Positions 9,916-21,714 of a DNA stretch of 64,000 nt are shown here, in pieces; positions within the stretch are counted from its first letter, which is position 1; every line of letters starts with the position of its first letter. The notes beneath the pieces are model-generated. The model saw only the letters and a list, made by a program, of their open reading frames with translations, searched no databases and was not told the origin of the DNA. Made by a program: the position numbers and the translations under genes. This DNA is from Alopecurus myosuroides. Its lineage: Eukaryota; Streptophyta; Magnoliopsida; Poales; Poaceae. Location: positions 177,512,756 to 177,576,755 of the forward strand of contig CM054063.1 of NCBI GenBank assembly GCA_028641055.1, given 5' to 3'.

Positions 9916-12900
9916 TGTTAGACCCCGGACCCAGAGATATACAAACTGTCATGTGCTCCTAGAAATGGACTCACAAGGGCTTCAGGGTTACCAGCCCCGG
10001 CCGCAACAAACAACGGCAGGCAGACCGAATTCATCGGCACGTAGTCCGGATCCCCGGTCTACTACTCCTTGTGTCCATGCTAGTCATAACCAGATATGTA
10101 TACCCAAGCATCCACGAGTAGGATGAAACCGAAGGAACGGGACCAAAGTTATACAGAGCTGCTATGTGTCCAGAAAGTGCAACAACAATCGAGGGTTACT
10201 GGGGTTACCTCGCCCCAGGCCGAATCACATCGGCAGGCGGGCTCGGACATGGATTATCGGCTCCACAACCCCTCGACTGCGACAACTATGCAGGCATAGC
10301 CAAAACTGTATAACAATGAGCTTGAAACCAACAACCGATCAAAGCAACACTCTAGACATTAAAGTTGTATTAAACAGGTGTTACTAGAGTATAGCTTACA
10401 AGCAGAGGTCACACGACCCAACATTACATCAGACAACGGAAGGCAAACTATGTTGCTAATCAACAAGAACCAAAAGGCCTAAGAGGCCGCAACATAAGGC
10501 GACGTCCCAGCTCATAGATTCCAGGCTGCTACCTGGGAACCCCAAACTACTCGTCGATGTCCACGTCGAAACACCACCGAACTGAGGAACTCCACCTGAA
10601 CCAAGTTGAAGCAAACATGAGTACTGGAGATACTCAACAAGACCTGTTTAACCTATTATATATCTGCTTCTTTAGAAAGAGTTATGAAGGTTATTTTGCG
10701 TAAAGCCATCTTTGTTTTTCAAATTGAGGAAGAGTAGCACGTCTCATGGAGTATTTTGAAAACAGATGAGAAAGCTACTCAACTACTGATCTCATCATCT
10801 TTTTAATCCACCAAAACATTTCAGCACCTCGTGCTTCAAAGATCACCACCTCCAGTTGTTCCACTACCTCATGCTACAAGGTAACCCCTCTCGGCATATC
10901 CGAGGAGGCATCCTTCATTCGTTATCAACAAGTTTTAATCATTCCGTTTAAGTTGTCTATGATCACAGAATCCGTCACCAAGTGGTCCTTAACCGCGGAC
11001 ACGACTTTTCGAAAAGATTTAACCCTGCAGGGGTGTACAACTTTAACCACACGTACCAACCAACTCTTAATGCCACATGATTAGCACTAGTCCGGGAAGT
11101 GCCGGCAGAGGGAGGTTGACCACGACCTTTCCCTTGCTTTGCCTATTCCATGAGTCGCTCCGAGTAGAGATGGACCGCCAATAGGGAGTGGCCATCTCCT
11201 GCCGGGTCTCTATCGTTGTGCGCAATGCTCGACGGTTACCTACCCGCAGAGCGCCGATACATCCCCTTGTCCTAGTTTTGAAAAGGTTTTTATTATCCCC
11301 GCAAATCCAAATGGAAAGCCCGAACTAGGCGACTCATGGAACAAACTAGGCAAGTTGAGACCGAGGGGAATCTAAGCCCCGTGTGGATGCACGCTCAGTC
11401 TTGGCTCGAAGACGAGAACTCGCTCCTAGGGGAATGAACGAGACAACCACCACAGACCCTCTGTGGTCTCATCATCCACACCTTTAAGTCATGTTAACCA
11501 AGTTATCTTAACTTTCCACAACATCCTATCATACTAGATTCTTTCGTAACTCTGATTGATCAACCGGATGGAGCAGAGATAGCAAGAATGTATGACTAAG
11601 CACATCATATTTAAGGCTTTGACGATGAACATAATCAAACCTATGGTTGCTAGGAGTAGTGAATAAGGATAACTAGGCTATGCATGATATAGGACAACTC
11701 TAACTACTGACACAAGATATATTGGAATCGAATGCATTGTACGAGAGTCAAAAAGTCTTTCGAAACCATAGATGGGCAGATAAGAGGTTATGCTTGCCTT
11801 GCTTCAAGAAAACCAGATAAAGTCTTCAGGAATAAGTGCTTGACTTGTCGGTTAGGATCAAGTATTCGCCATTGGATTTGTTGGCCTTCTCTTCGGAGTC
11901 ACGTTCTACCGAGGGGGAACAAACACCGAAACAAGAAGAGCAACAATCAACACATGGCAACGATGCAATGCGCAATATGTATGCATGAGCAGGTTAATGC
12001 ACTGAAATAAAGCCCTAGACAGGTTTAATGGGTTGCTAGGGTTCGTATATCAGTTATGAAGTTTTACTGAAATTAACCCGAAATAGGCCCCGGAGGGGTA
12101 CTTCGGACGGTTATGGAAGTGAGTACAATTTAAAGTGCTCAAATAGGTTTGAAAACATCATAAGTGAGTTTCATTTGTCTTTCTAAGCATTTTGACATAT
12201 AACTTGTAATTTTCTAATTTTAGTCAATAAAAACTTATTTTCTCTATTTAAATGATTTAAACAAATTCAAATAATGTCCAAAAAAAAGGTTGTCAAACAT
12301 GTATGAAAATGACATATTTGGATAGAGTTTATTTTTCTGAACAAAACCATACATTCATTTTATTTTGCTGAGTAACATTTTGGAAGATATTAATTAATTA
12401 ACTTTATTCATTTTCTGGAATTCCTGGAATTACCAAAAAGGGTAGTTATGACGTCACTGTGAGGTCACCCTTGCATCATCCAGGGAAGAACTTCTCTGAT
12501 TCAATCAAATTCGAAGCACACGATGGATAAACTACGAAATTGGTTTGTGGCCTAGGTGGAGAAGGTTAAGGTGAACGTGGGGGTGGCGGAGAACGACCAA
12601 ATGGTCGCCGGAGATGGTGCCGGTGAGCATCCGGGCGGCGGCGGACGGTGAGGTATGGGGGCGGAGAGCTGCTGAGGGGGAGGAGCCAAGGTGAGGGCAG
12701 TGCGTGATCCAGGAGCTCACCACGAAGCCGTTGATGTGATCAGACGAGGATGGGGCGGCCGGATTAAGCGGCAACGACCACGACGGCCGGCGGCCGGACT
12801 CGGGGAAGACGGAGTCGATTCCGGCGTCTCCGGCCCTCCCCGCTTGCAGGGAAAGCCTCAGAGAGGCACGGCGGAGCTCGAGGATGCTTGTAACGCCGGC

Positions 12901-13476
12901 GTCGAGCGGCGGCCGCGGCGGTTGCTGTTAGGGTTAGGTCGTCTGCGGCAGGAAGCAAGAGGGAAGGGAGAGGGGGTTCTGAGGGAGGAGGTGCGATTCG
13001 GACGCCTCTCGCGTCCTATCCACGCCCAGGAGGTGAAGCAGGAGGTGGCAACCGGCCATGGAAGCTTGGCCACGCAGCTGCTCTGCTTTCTGGCCAGAGC
13101 TAGAAGAAACAGAAATAAAAAAACGGAATTACAATAACCCCCTAAAGTTTTGGGAAAATACAACAAGGTCCTTTTCTCTTTAAAACAGAACAGAAAAAGA
13201 TGTTTTGGGGGCCTTTTTGCAAACAGAAAATTGGGCAAAAATAAGATTTGGAAAGCTCACCAAATTTTCAACCACACCATATTTTTGTTTGGTGAAAAAG
13301 AGATATTTTTCAGTACAAAATTTTAGAACCCATTTTAAGTACTATTTGATGGATTTTTCTCAAACCATTTAAATTCACAATTTAAATTGTTTCAACATGG
13401 TTTAAATTTGTGTTTCATGCATGTATGAGATGAACACAACACCACACACCCTAATTAGCAAAACTGGGATGTTACA
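9916..13476 (-). repeat. 3' LTR of element D
   Basis: 3561 bp, running on the plus strand from TGTTAGACCCCGG to GGGATGTTACA; near-identical to 21715-25307. A GC-rich block at 12550-13120 contains plus-strand open frames, but it is present in both LTR copies with indels, so I do not treat it as a gene. A 33-bp segment present in the other LTR (about 24651-24683) is absent here at about 12846. Confidence 0.92.
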
Positions 13477-14622
13477 AATCTACCCCTCTTACAAGAATCT
13501 CGTCCCGAGATTCCTGAAGGAGAAAGAAAGAAGGAACACCGGTTTTGAACGATCTTCTCTAACCTTACGGTTCTCTTCTTGAAGAGTTTGATCCGTAGTA
13601 TCGTGAAGTGTTGAACGGATACACCTAGGTAAGAGGGAAAACTCTTAGGAGCTGATCTTCACGAAGATCGAGTATCTCATGGTTCACTCATGACAGGAAT
13701 GTTCACAAAGAACTGTTGAGTTAACAGGCATGAAACACATCAAGATAACAGAGTGAGTAGAAGATGGTTTCAAGTTTGCGCAAAATTGGTCTTGAAAGGA
13801 TTTAGAATATGAGATTTGCACAAGACTTTAAATCCTTTTGGAAAAGAAAGGTTGAACAACTTTTGACATAGAGGTTTCTTCAAACAGAATACCAGAATGG
13901 GGAGGATGGTCTTGAATATCACAATGTAATATCCGTAGACGAGGGAGAACACGAGAAAACACTGTAATCGTGCGTCGGAGAAAAAATTATACATGATCAT
14001 GTTCACTCTTCGGAGTGGACACGGAAGATAACGGAACTTCCAGCCATTCTATAATAGCTTTCTTGAAATCCTTGTGAAAGATCATGAGGTTACTTCATCG
14101 CAAACGATGGGTAACCAAAAGATGTTGGAACACCGTAGTTAAGAATGGATTCTTGGTCACACCATAAGGCTGGTTAACTAATGAGGATTGAAACACCAGA
14201 AGGAATAGGGAATCTCTTTCCTATGGTGGATTTGACGTAGCAATACGTTTACCACATGGTTAAGATCCCACGGTTGAAGTGACTGACAAATTCACACAAT
14301 GTGTGAGATGAACAAAGCTTCAAGTACAAACAACTTGAAGAAGGGAACTGAGAAATGGTGGTTACAAAACACCACGAGATGTTTTCATGATGAACTTGTT
14401 TCCACTGAAAGAAAGGTTTGGAGGATTGACAAAGAGACATTGGAAGAATCAACTTCCAGGTTCTCCTGGATGTTCTAGATACCGACAGCAGGCTCATGAC
14501 AAGCCTTCTATAGGTCATCAAGTGAATTTTGAACTTTGGTCGGAAGAACGGTGAGAGAAAACTTGTTAGAATGAACCACACCAGAATTCTCATGGGGAGT
14601 GGCTATTCTTACGGATTTAAAG
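13477..14622 (-). mobile_element. Interior of element D, 3' part
   Basis: 1.1 kb between the 3' LTR and the nested solo LTR. By position it should hold integrase and the 3' untranslated region. Minus-strand frames are short and full of stops, and I could not find an integrase zinc finger or DDE pattern, so the region is either too decayed to read or non-coding. Confidence 0.6.
13479..13490 (-). other. Polypurine tract of element D
   Basis: On the minus strand the sequence reads AAGAGGGGTAGA followed by TT and the LTR start TGTAACATCCC. This is the expected place and composition for the plus-strand primer of a Gypsy element. Confidence 0.7.
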
Positions 14623-16669
14623 AGATATGTGACGCCCCGAGATCGGGCACTATGCAGATTTCAACATTCCCGCCAAAATCCACATAATAACCGATTCCAG
14701 GTTGCCACTTGTGATAACATTACAACAGTTCACGAATATTCCGCAACAACAACAGAAAAGATATATACAAGAAGACTCAAACGAGCCAAGGATACAACTG
14801 ATACAATACAAAGATCCAAATAACAGCGGAAGAAACAACATAGCGTCCGACTACGGACAAGATACAAATTGGACTAAGAGTCCTGAAGATAACCGAGAGC
14901 GTCCAATCCCTGCCCAGGCCAAGCCGGAGGGATTCCCAAGCTAACGTCGTCAGACTTCAAACCTGTTGACTGCAATGTTGAATATGCAGCCACGAAAAAG
15001 GATCCGTGGGTCAGTACGGTTAAGTACTGGCAAGTGGATAAACCATACTCACAAGATACCGGCGTAGCCAGTCATCACAAGATACAAATACTTTGGGTTC
15101 AACAGAAAGGAAAGGATTATTGCAAATAAGCGGCAGCGGGCTGCGCTAACCAACTACAGAAACACACTACAACTTCCGGCTAACAGAAAGAAGATAAGAT
15201 AGCGTATCGGAACCAACTACAACTACTCACCAAACAATACCCATCCAATGTTACCCCCTACTAAGGAAGCAACCCAAGGATAACTCACACTGTTGGATTA
15301 ATGATGGATCAAGTTATTGTGTCAATAAGACTATTACTAGTCAAGTATCATTAGTTAGGTGTAAGTTGTTCTGATTACTTGTTAGCCAGTACTTTCACCA
15401 AGTTAACCATAACCGCGGAAAACACGGCTTCTCGAGAAGATTTATCCCTGCAGGGGTGCACCAATTTAGCCGTACACGGAAGAATAACCCGCCAGATGGA
15501 AGGGCCCTTCCACCAAGCGGGGCACTCAACACAACTCAACTCTTCATCACATCAAGCCCAAAGAACCCCGTGCAATCGAGCGCACGGCTAATCAAGCCCC
15601 ACGAAGAAAAGGGAACCCTCATAGCACTCTAAGAACGTGTCTCCCTAAATGCCGACTACAAAAGTTCCACCCTGGCCTGGGTTCGCAAGATCATGCATGC
15701 GGCAAATGGAAAACCCGAACTAAATGAGGCGATTTGGACGAGATGCGAATCGAATCAAATTGAGGGGGGCGCCCATACTCGCTTCCCACATGCGGTTAGT
15801 GCGCTCATCATGGATCAGTAGACAAGACCCTTTTCCTAATTAGGGTCGACACCAGCAGGCTTCAAAACCACGCCGGGCCTCCTGCCGGTGCCTTATCATC
15901 AAATTATTATTACCCAAAACATTAACATGTTGTTGATTGAATTGAAACCGAACTACCAAACTAAACAGGTGATAGAACAAAGGACCACAAGACTAGAGCG
16001 CAAACAACACTAAGCATGCAACTACGACACGAGGGCCAACAAGGTAAACAAACAACAGTTAATAGGAAGTGGAAGGAAAAGGCTATATCATGGCTGCAAG
16101 GTAAACATATAATAGGATCGAGACACAAGCATCGTATCAACAGGCTAGAATAAGAACAACGGAAAGAATCGGTAACAAGTGATGAAAGGCAGCCATTTGG
16201 CAGCAAGTGAGTATACTTGCCTGAGATCCAGCAAGTAGAGGTACATCCACAGAACTTGTCGTTGCTCACATCATCTCAACGTCCTATCCGGGAAGAAGCA
16301 ATGAACCTCGAACAAACACCGGATGCAACAATTACTACTACGGCAAAAGATCCAGCATGATCAAGATATGGATGCATGACAAGTTTAAAGATGCATCAAG
16401 ATAAACTAGTTGACATGATAAACATGTTTAAATGGACCCATATGCAATTTGAGTTGCATATGAAAAGCCCATGAATTATGGTTGAAACAATTGTTTTACC
16501 ACTAACCAACAGGTGAAAGTGGATTAGTATGATGCATGGATGAGTAAAACAACAAAATAACAACAATAGAACCAATTGGAAATAAGGTTTACCCATTTTG
16601 AAATTCACTTATTAAGTTTTGGAATTTTGGTTACTTAAAGGTGTCACACAAGCATTTGTTATTTTCATC

Positions 16670-17400
16670 AAGTTAAATTGTTCAAAACAGATAACAAAGT
16701 TCATATTTGAGAAGATCACAAAATTTTAGGTGGATTACATGTTTCAATTATTGAAAAAGGAATTACAATGATTTAATTATGAATTAAACAAGTTTAAACA
16801 AGATTTAATTGAATTTAATTCAAGTGTGAATATTATTCGAATTTTATTTGTTAAAAACATAAATTCAAATTCATAATTGAAAAGGTTATACTTTTCTAGT
16901 TTGAAAACATATTTTATATGTTCAAAAATAATTTAATTTGAGCAAGTTATGAATTTAGCAAATTTAAATGATTTAAACAAGGTTTAAATTATTTAAGCAA
17001 TTTTAATTATTCAAAACAGAAAATAAAGTTTATATTTGAAAAGGTGGTTCAATTTGGCATGGAAAACATATTTCATTTGTTGAAATTGGAATTAAAATGA
17101 ATTAGTTATGAATTTGGCAATTTAAATTGCATTAAATAAGAAACAGTTGTTTTCAGCAATTTAAATTATTCAAAACAGAAATCAAATGTTATATTTGGAA
17201 AGATCATGAAATTTTGGTTGGAAAACATATTTTATTTGGGTTATTTGAATTAAGTATGAATTATTTATGGAATTAACCAAAATTAAGAGGATTTGTTTGA
17301 ATTTGAAATTTGAAACAATTTGAAATGTGCAAAACAGAAAACAAATGATGTAATCAGATAGAGTGTTAAATTTGGGGCATAATACATATTTTATTTGTAT
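16670..17400. repeat. AT-rich degenerate tandem repeat, ~155 bp period
   Basis: Within solo LTR K the pattern TTCAAAACAGAWAAYAAA, then ATATTTG, then GGAAAACATATTTYATTTG recurs at about 16676, 17013, 17167 and 17333. The last three copies are spaced 154-166 bp apart. The copies are diverged and AT-rich. They look like an internal minisatellite of the LTR and not protein coding. Confidence 0.5.
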
Positions 17401-17666
17401 TAATTGGAGTTGGAATTTAAAAGTTATGTGTGATTTGAAAACAGGGACTTATTTGTGATTTACAGGGACCTAAAAAGAAAGAAAAGGAATGCAGATGGGC
17501 CCCTGGGGCGTTTTTCACCCAGGGCACCCTAGCCTGGGCCTCTGCAGTGCGGGCCCGTGCCCCTGTGGCGTCCACGTGGGCGTGGGGGCGCAGTGAGGTG
17601 GCAGCAGGGGTCGCTGACCAGTGGGTCCTGCCCCTGCGTGAGGAAAATCGTAAAAAGGTGGGCTAA

Positions 17667-17738
17667 ATGCGTCCGCGGGGAATCGATCCGCTGCCCTCGC
17701 GGCGCGCGCGCAGGAACTGAACCACTGCGCTGCTGAAT
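17667..17738 (-). other. tRNA-like segment with Pol III A and B boxes (copy 1)
   Basis: Minus strand: AGCGCAGTGGTTCAG (A-box-like, starting at 17731) and GGATCGATTCC (B-box-like, starting at 17689) are 42 bases apart, close to the spacing inside a tRNA. The region between is GC-rich and does not fold into a clean cloverleaf by eye, so I do not call a tRNA gene. A second module with the same spacing lies ~205 bp away. Confidence 0.4.
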
Positions 17739-17875
17739 CGTTCGGTGATACAACAGGAGGCTGACTGAAAAAGAGGTGGACATCGCGGGTTAACTGAACT
17801 ATCAGACGAACAAGCTGCAGGCTTTCTCCTTCCGTTCGCGACAGAGCAGAAAAATAAAAGGAAGGGATCGTTGCG

Positions 17876-17945
17876 TCGCGAGGGGATCGATCCCAGGTTC
17901 CTCAGCATGAACACGACGAGCACTACCACTACGCTACCACCAGAT
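17876..17945 (-). other. tRNA-like segment with Pol III A and B boxes (copy 2)
   Basis: Minus strand: TAGCGTAGTGGTAGTGC (A-box-like, starting at 17936) and GGGATCGATCCCC (B-box-like, starting at 17894) are 42 bases apart, the same spacing as copy 1. The A-box part fits the TRGCNNAGYNGG consensus. It could be a captured tRNA or SINE head, or a chance match in GC-rich LTR sequence; the repeat of motif and spacing argues against chance. Confidence 0.4.
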
Positions 17946-18217
17946 CGGTGATGCACCTCGGGCAGGAACAAACAAGTACTACCTCTGCGCGAGTTGGGGT
18001 TTTCTGACGAACATGCACAACCGGAACTAGAAACGGACGAAGACAGAGGATGGAAACGACGAGATCGGGCGGTACCTGGCGATGATCCCTTCAGCAAACT
18101 TGGCGAGGACGAGGTGGTGGTTCCATTCCCCTAAACAGAGGAACCTCGAGGTGGCCGTGGCGTCACCGCGATGAGGAGGCAGTGGGGTGGTGCACTGGTT
18201 GGGGTTCAGAAACAGAA

Positions 18218-18236
18218 GAAATCGGGGGGGGGGGGA
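18218..18236. repeat. Poly-G run
   Basis: An uninterrupted run of about a dozen G residues in the GC-rich part of solo LTR K, in a purine-rich context. It is a plausible replication or sequencing slippage site; no function is inferred. Confidence 0.6.
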
Positions 18237-19099
18237 AGAAAAGGAGGGATGGCGGCGCTAGCTGGGAGATGGGAGGTTCTAGGGCGAGCAGAGGGGGAGG
18301 CTAGGTGTTTTATGGGGAGTGGAGCTTGGTACGGCAGGCAATCGGGAGGGGGAGGCGATGATCCTGTGGTGGTGCTGCTGTTCGTACAGAGGATGACATC
18401 ACGAGGAAGAAGATGACAATCATCGAAGGGGTACCGGGCTTAAGTGGTGGGCTGGCTAGGGTGGGCTGTCTCTCTCAGCTCACCCCTCTCTCTTTTTTTT
18501 TGTTATTTCCTTTTTTTTGTAAGGGATGAAGGAGAGAGAGAGATAGAAAAAGTGTTAGGGTTTTCTTTTATGAAAGATTTGTATTAATTTTCAAAACAGA
18601 AATTAAAAGCAATGCTAACATTATTTTCACAAGTTTGAAATTTTAATTTGATTTTAAGTTGTTAGTTGAATTTCAAATAGGGTTTCACTTGGGATTTTTG
18701 AAATAACAATTTTTATTCAATAAATTCAAACAACTATGAAAACATTATTGAATTTAATTTGTTTGCAAGATTTTAATTTTTAAGCCCACATTTGAAATAT
18801 GCCAAGCATGGATGGATTGATTTGAATTTGTTATTTGAATTTACCATTAGGGTTTTAACAAAAGGGAAAATTTTATTAACAAGCAATTTGATTAAAACAA
18901 CTTCAAACTATTTGAAAACAATTGAGTTGTTTTAGTTGGCAATTTTTAAATTGGAAATTTTGAGCAATGTTTGAAAGTTTAATTTGGTTTGAGTTTTTGA
19001 GTTAATTAGGAAAACATGGTGCAATGCATATGATGCATGTGGTGCAAAAGAAAACAAACAACTTTCTGCTCAGGGTAACACCCCAGGTGTTACAAGATA

Positions 19100-21698
19100 T
19101 GACATTAGGCCTTCCGGCTAATGGTGTCAACCACAACATCCACCATGCCGTATTTTCAAATGAACCTAATTCAATACTCTTGAGGAAAGACCAACCATCG
19201 TTGCTGCTTGAGATTCAGCTCTGGTTAGTGGATTTATAGCCCATGCTCGGTATGTTTGAGCGAAGAGGTTGCACCGGTTACCAACGAGATACATATGCTG
19301 GATTCTCAAGATATGGACTATGATGCCACGCTCAAGAAGATGAGCGAGATTGCAGAACTCATGTATTAGCAACTTGCAAAAGACGGTTGCACCTACATGG
19401 ACTACTTGCAATGAAACACATCGGAGTCCTTGTTGGGGAGACGATACAAAGATAACGAAGTTCTTAAACTTCTTCTCTTTCACGAATAGTCAGTCGGTGG
19501 CTTAATGTGGATGCAAACTTCTTCCAGTAAATGGAGGTAACAACCAACCATCTCAAGAATAGTCCACACATACATGACCGACTAGGGATTATTCCCGAGG
19601 GAACAAGAAAACTCTACTCGGATCCATGGCGACAACTTTCACCATAAGCACATGGACCGTAGAAAGTCACTTCGAACATCCAGAACACAAACTTCGTGAT
19701 GACACAAAGATGGTTCCCGAGAGTTTCCTACTTTAGTGCCAAGTGTTCAACATGAACCTCTTGCAACTTGGAGATATAAGAATGTCATCGATGCTCGAAA
19801 ACACACTTATCAAGACACTCTGAGAAGAGGGATTCATATGATATATGAACAAGGCAGAATATTGGCCAGACTAAAGGACATGAAGGTGTACTTGGGGAAA
19901 ACACCATGAGTGAAGACACCATGTAGATAGTCCTTGAATCTGGCCTCGATTTGACGATAGTCCAAATCAAATCAAGGGTGGAAAGATAGCATGTCCACAA
20001 AGGAGATACTATCATGCTTCAACAGGATGAGAACTAGACATCCCATTCCAAAGGAACAAGTTAGGATGAGCTTTTATCTTTCAACTCTTCAAGTTGTTGT
20101 TTAAGCTCAACCAAGTAGTCCAGGATGTCCAGCAGGGTTCCTTGGAGAAAGGAGTGGTTCAAACTACCCCTTCTTTAGACATCACGGTCAGGTAACAACC
20201 TAGTGATACTTCTAGAAAGACAACCAGAATACCACAACCTACCTGTATGTCTTGGAGTTCGAAAGGAATCTTGTTTTTCAAAGCAACTGATATGATCTTG
20301 AGAGCATCGGTGTTAACCTAACTCTTTGACCAAGAATGTGCACCGGCATGAATGGATTTGGTAACTCAGTCAAATTTTAACAGAGGCTGGGTGACCAGTA
20401 GTGCTAAGATGTTTCTTCGATTTTTTGAAGCAATACAAATTGCTAGGAATAACTGACACACCTCAATACACACCCAACCTTCTCGGGCATTTCAGACTTG
20501 GAGGAAGGGTGAGTGAAGACGTGTAAGAGCATCACTTCATCAATAAGGCCATGAAACACAACAGAGCCTCTTGATAATAAGAAGTGTGATACCCTGAGGT
20601 AGAACAGAATGGAAGCTGATAAAACTTCCTTAATCTGCGAATTACAAAACTTTGACCTGATCCTAGAGATGGACGAGGTGCTGGAGTTTGTTTATCCTTA
20701 CATCCCAAGGTGGAATGTTCTGACGAAACACAATAGCAAATGCATTGGAAGACTCCAACACACATATGCATCTTTATTTCCACACGATGGACAAAGGTAG
20801 AAAAGCAACTAAAGATTAAGAACATGCTCCGAAAAATCCAGAGATCACGGTGAACGCACATGTATTACTCATTTGTAGAACCCATGACGAAAGATTGGTA
20901 TAGCTGAATCAAACCAAAGATATGAGAATCATGAAGAACACTCTTGTTGTGACTCCTTTTGATTCCAAAGAAAACCTATGGCTATGAGAGTTGGAATTTC
21001 CTAGCCATCCTGAGGTGGAAGATGTTCCTCAGGGTTAACAGAATGAGACTTGGGTTAAAGGTCAGCATCCTTTACTGATGGGGTGAGCATCACATGGTTA
21101 TGACCACATGATTCAACCCACCACAACTCAGCACATTCTGGGACCTTCAGTTCAAGTCCAAGGGTTAGAAACCGAAAGAAATGAGCAACTACTATCTAGG
21201 TGCCTTGAAGGGCGCTATGAGTAGCAATCACGGAGTATCTTTCCAAGAAGACAAACATAGCTCCGGAAGAGTTTGGGCAGAGGATAACGGAACATTCGAG
21301 ATGAAAAGGAAATCTCAAGGTTCAGGATTTTAAGACTTAGAACATGAAAACCTGTGTAATCCACAGAACTCTGGGAGAGATTGGGATAGAAAGGAACCTC
21401 CCAATTTAAGAGATGACGGAATATGGAACACACACGACTCTAGAAACTCAACACTAGGTCAACTTGGGTAAAAGACGGCCTTGCCAAAGAGGGCACCTGA
21501 GTTTTGAATGACTAGAAGAGATAGCAAAACCTTTTCAAATCAAAACAGGTAAGATGACCCAGAATTAGAGCGATACCAGATACGGAGTAAAAAGAATCCT
21601 AATAAGGTTTTCACAACTCATTTGAAGTTTTAAAGTAGTTTTCACAAACACCAGACTCAACATCGACCAAGCAGTAAGGTTTTCCTACAGGCAGTCCT
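19100..21698 (-). pseudogene. Decayed Gypsy pol of element D (RT and RNase H remnants)
   Basis: Read on the minus strand in several frames. About 20110-20068 gives ELKQQLEELKDK, typical of the start of Gypsy RT. About 19960-19870 gives the DLDYRQI and TFMSFSLAN blocks, matching DLRSGYHQI and TVMSFGLTN of plant elements. About 19800-19780 gives IDDILI, the catalytic YxDD-type core. About 19710-19660 gives KFVFWMFEVTFYG. From 19483 to 19166 one frame runs through an RNase H-like stretch (FVIFVSSPQQGLRCV, then YLVGNRCNLF), where the acidic residue expected in the CDAS motif is lost. The order agrees with element D's minus-strand sense. Gag and protease between 20150 and 21698 are not recognisable. 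Confidence 0.75.
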
Positions 21699-21710
21699 GC
21701 TCTGATACCA
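21699..21710 (-). other. Primer-binding site of element D
   Basis: The minus strand reads TGGTATCAGAGC four bases inside the right-hand LTR, the common plant initiator-methionine tRNA primer site. It identifies 21715-25307 as the 5' LTR and sets element orientation. Confidence 0.9.
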
Positions 21711-21714
21711 CTTT

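Larger units (their letters stand above)
14628..19094 (-). mobile_element. Solo LTR K, 4.5 kb, nested in element D
   Basis: 4467 bp running from TGTGACGCCCCGAG to CAGGTGTTACA on the plus strand, flanked by the perfect duplication AGATA (14623-14627 and 19095-19099). Element D pol remnants resume after the second copy. There is no internal region or second LTR, so it is a solo LTR left by LTR-LTR recombination. A block at about 15395-15490 (CGCGGAAAACACGG..CCCTGCAGGGGTG) resembles element D's LTR at about 10985-11045, so the two LTR families share ancestry. Short open frames in its GC-rich part (17500-18420) are not convincing genes. Confidence 0.88.

Noticed and set aside
12532..13238. GC-rich open frames inside the LTR of element D (also about 24491-25053)
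   Set aside because: Both LTR copies carry them, a 33-bp indel and point changes shift or alter the frame, and the translations are Arg/Gly/Pro-rich low complexity.
17667..17945. Calling true tRNA genes at the two A/B-box modules
   Set aside because: No clean cloverleaf or anticodon arm could be drawn by eye, so they are reported only as tRNA-like.
17529..18416. GC-rich open frames in solo LTR K
   Set aside because: Low-complexity translations in an LTR with a poly-G run; no domain and no second copy keeping the frame.
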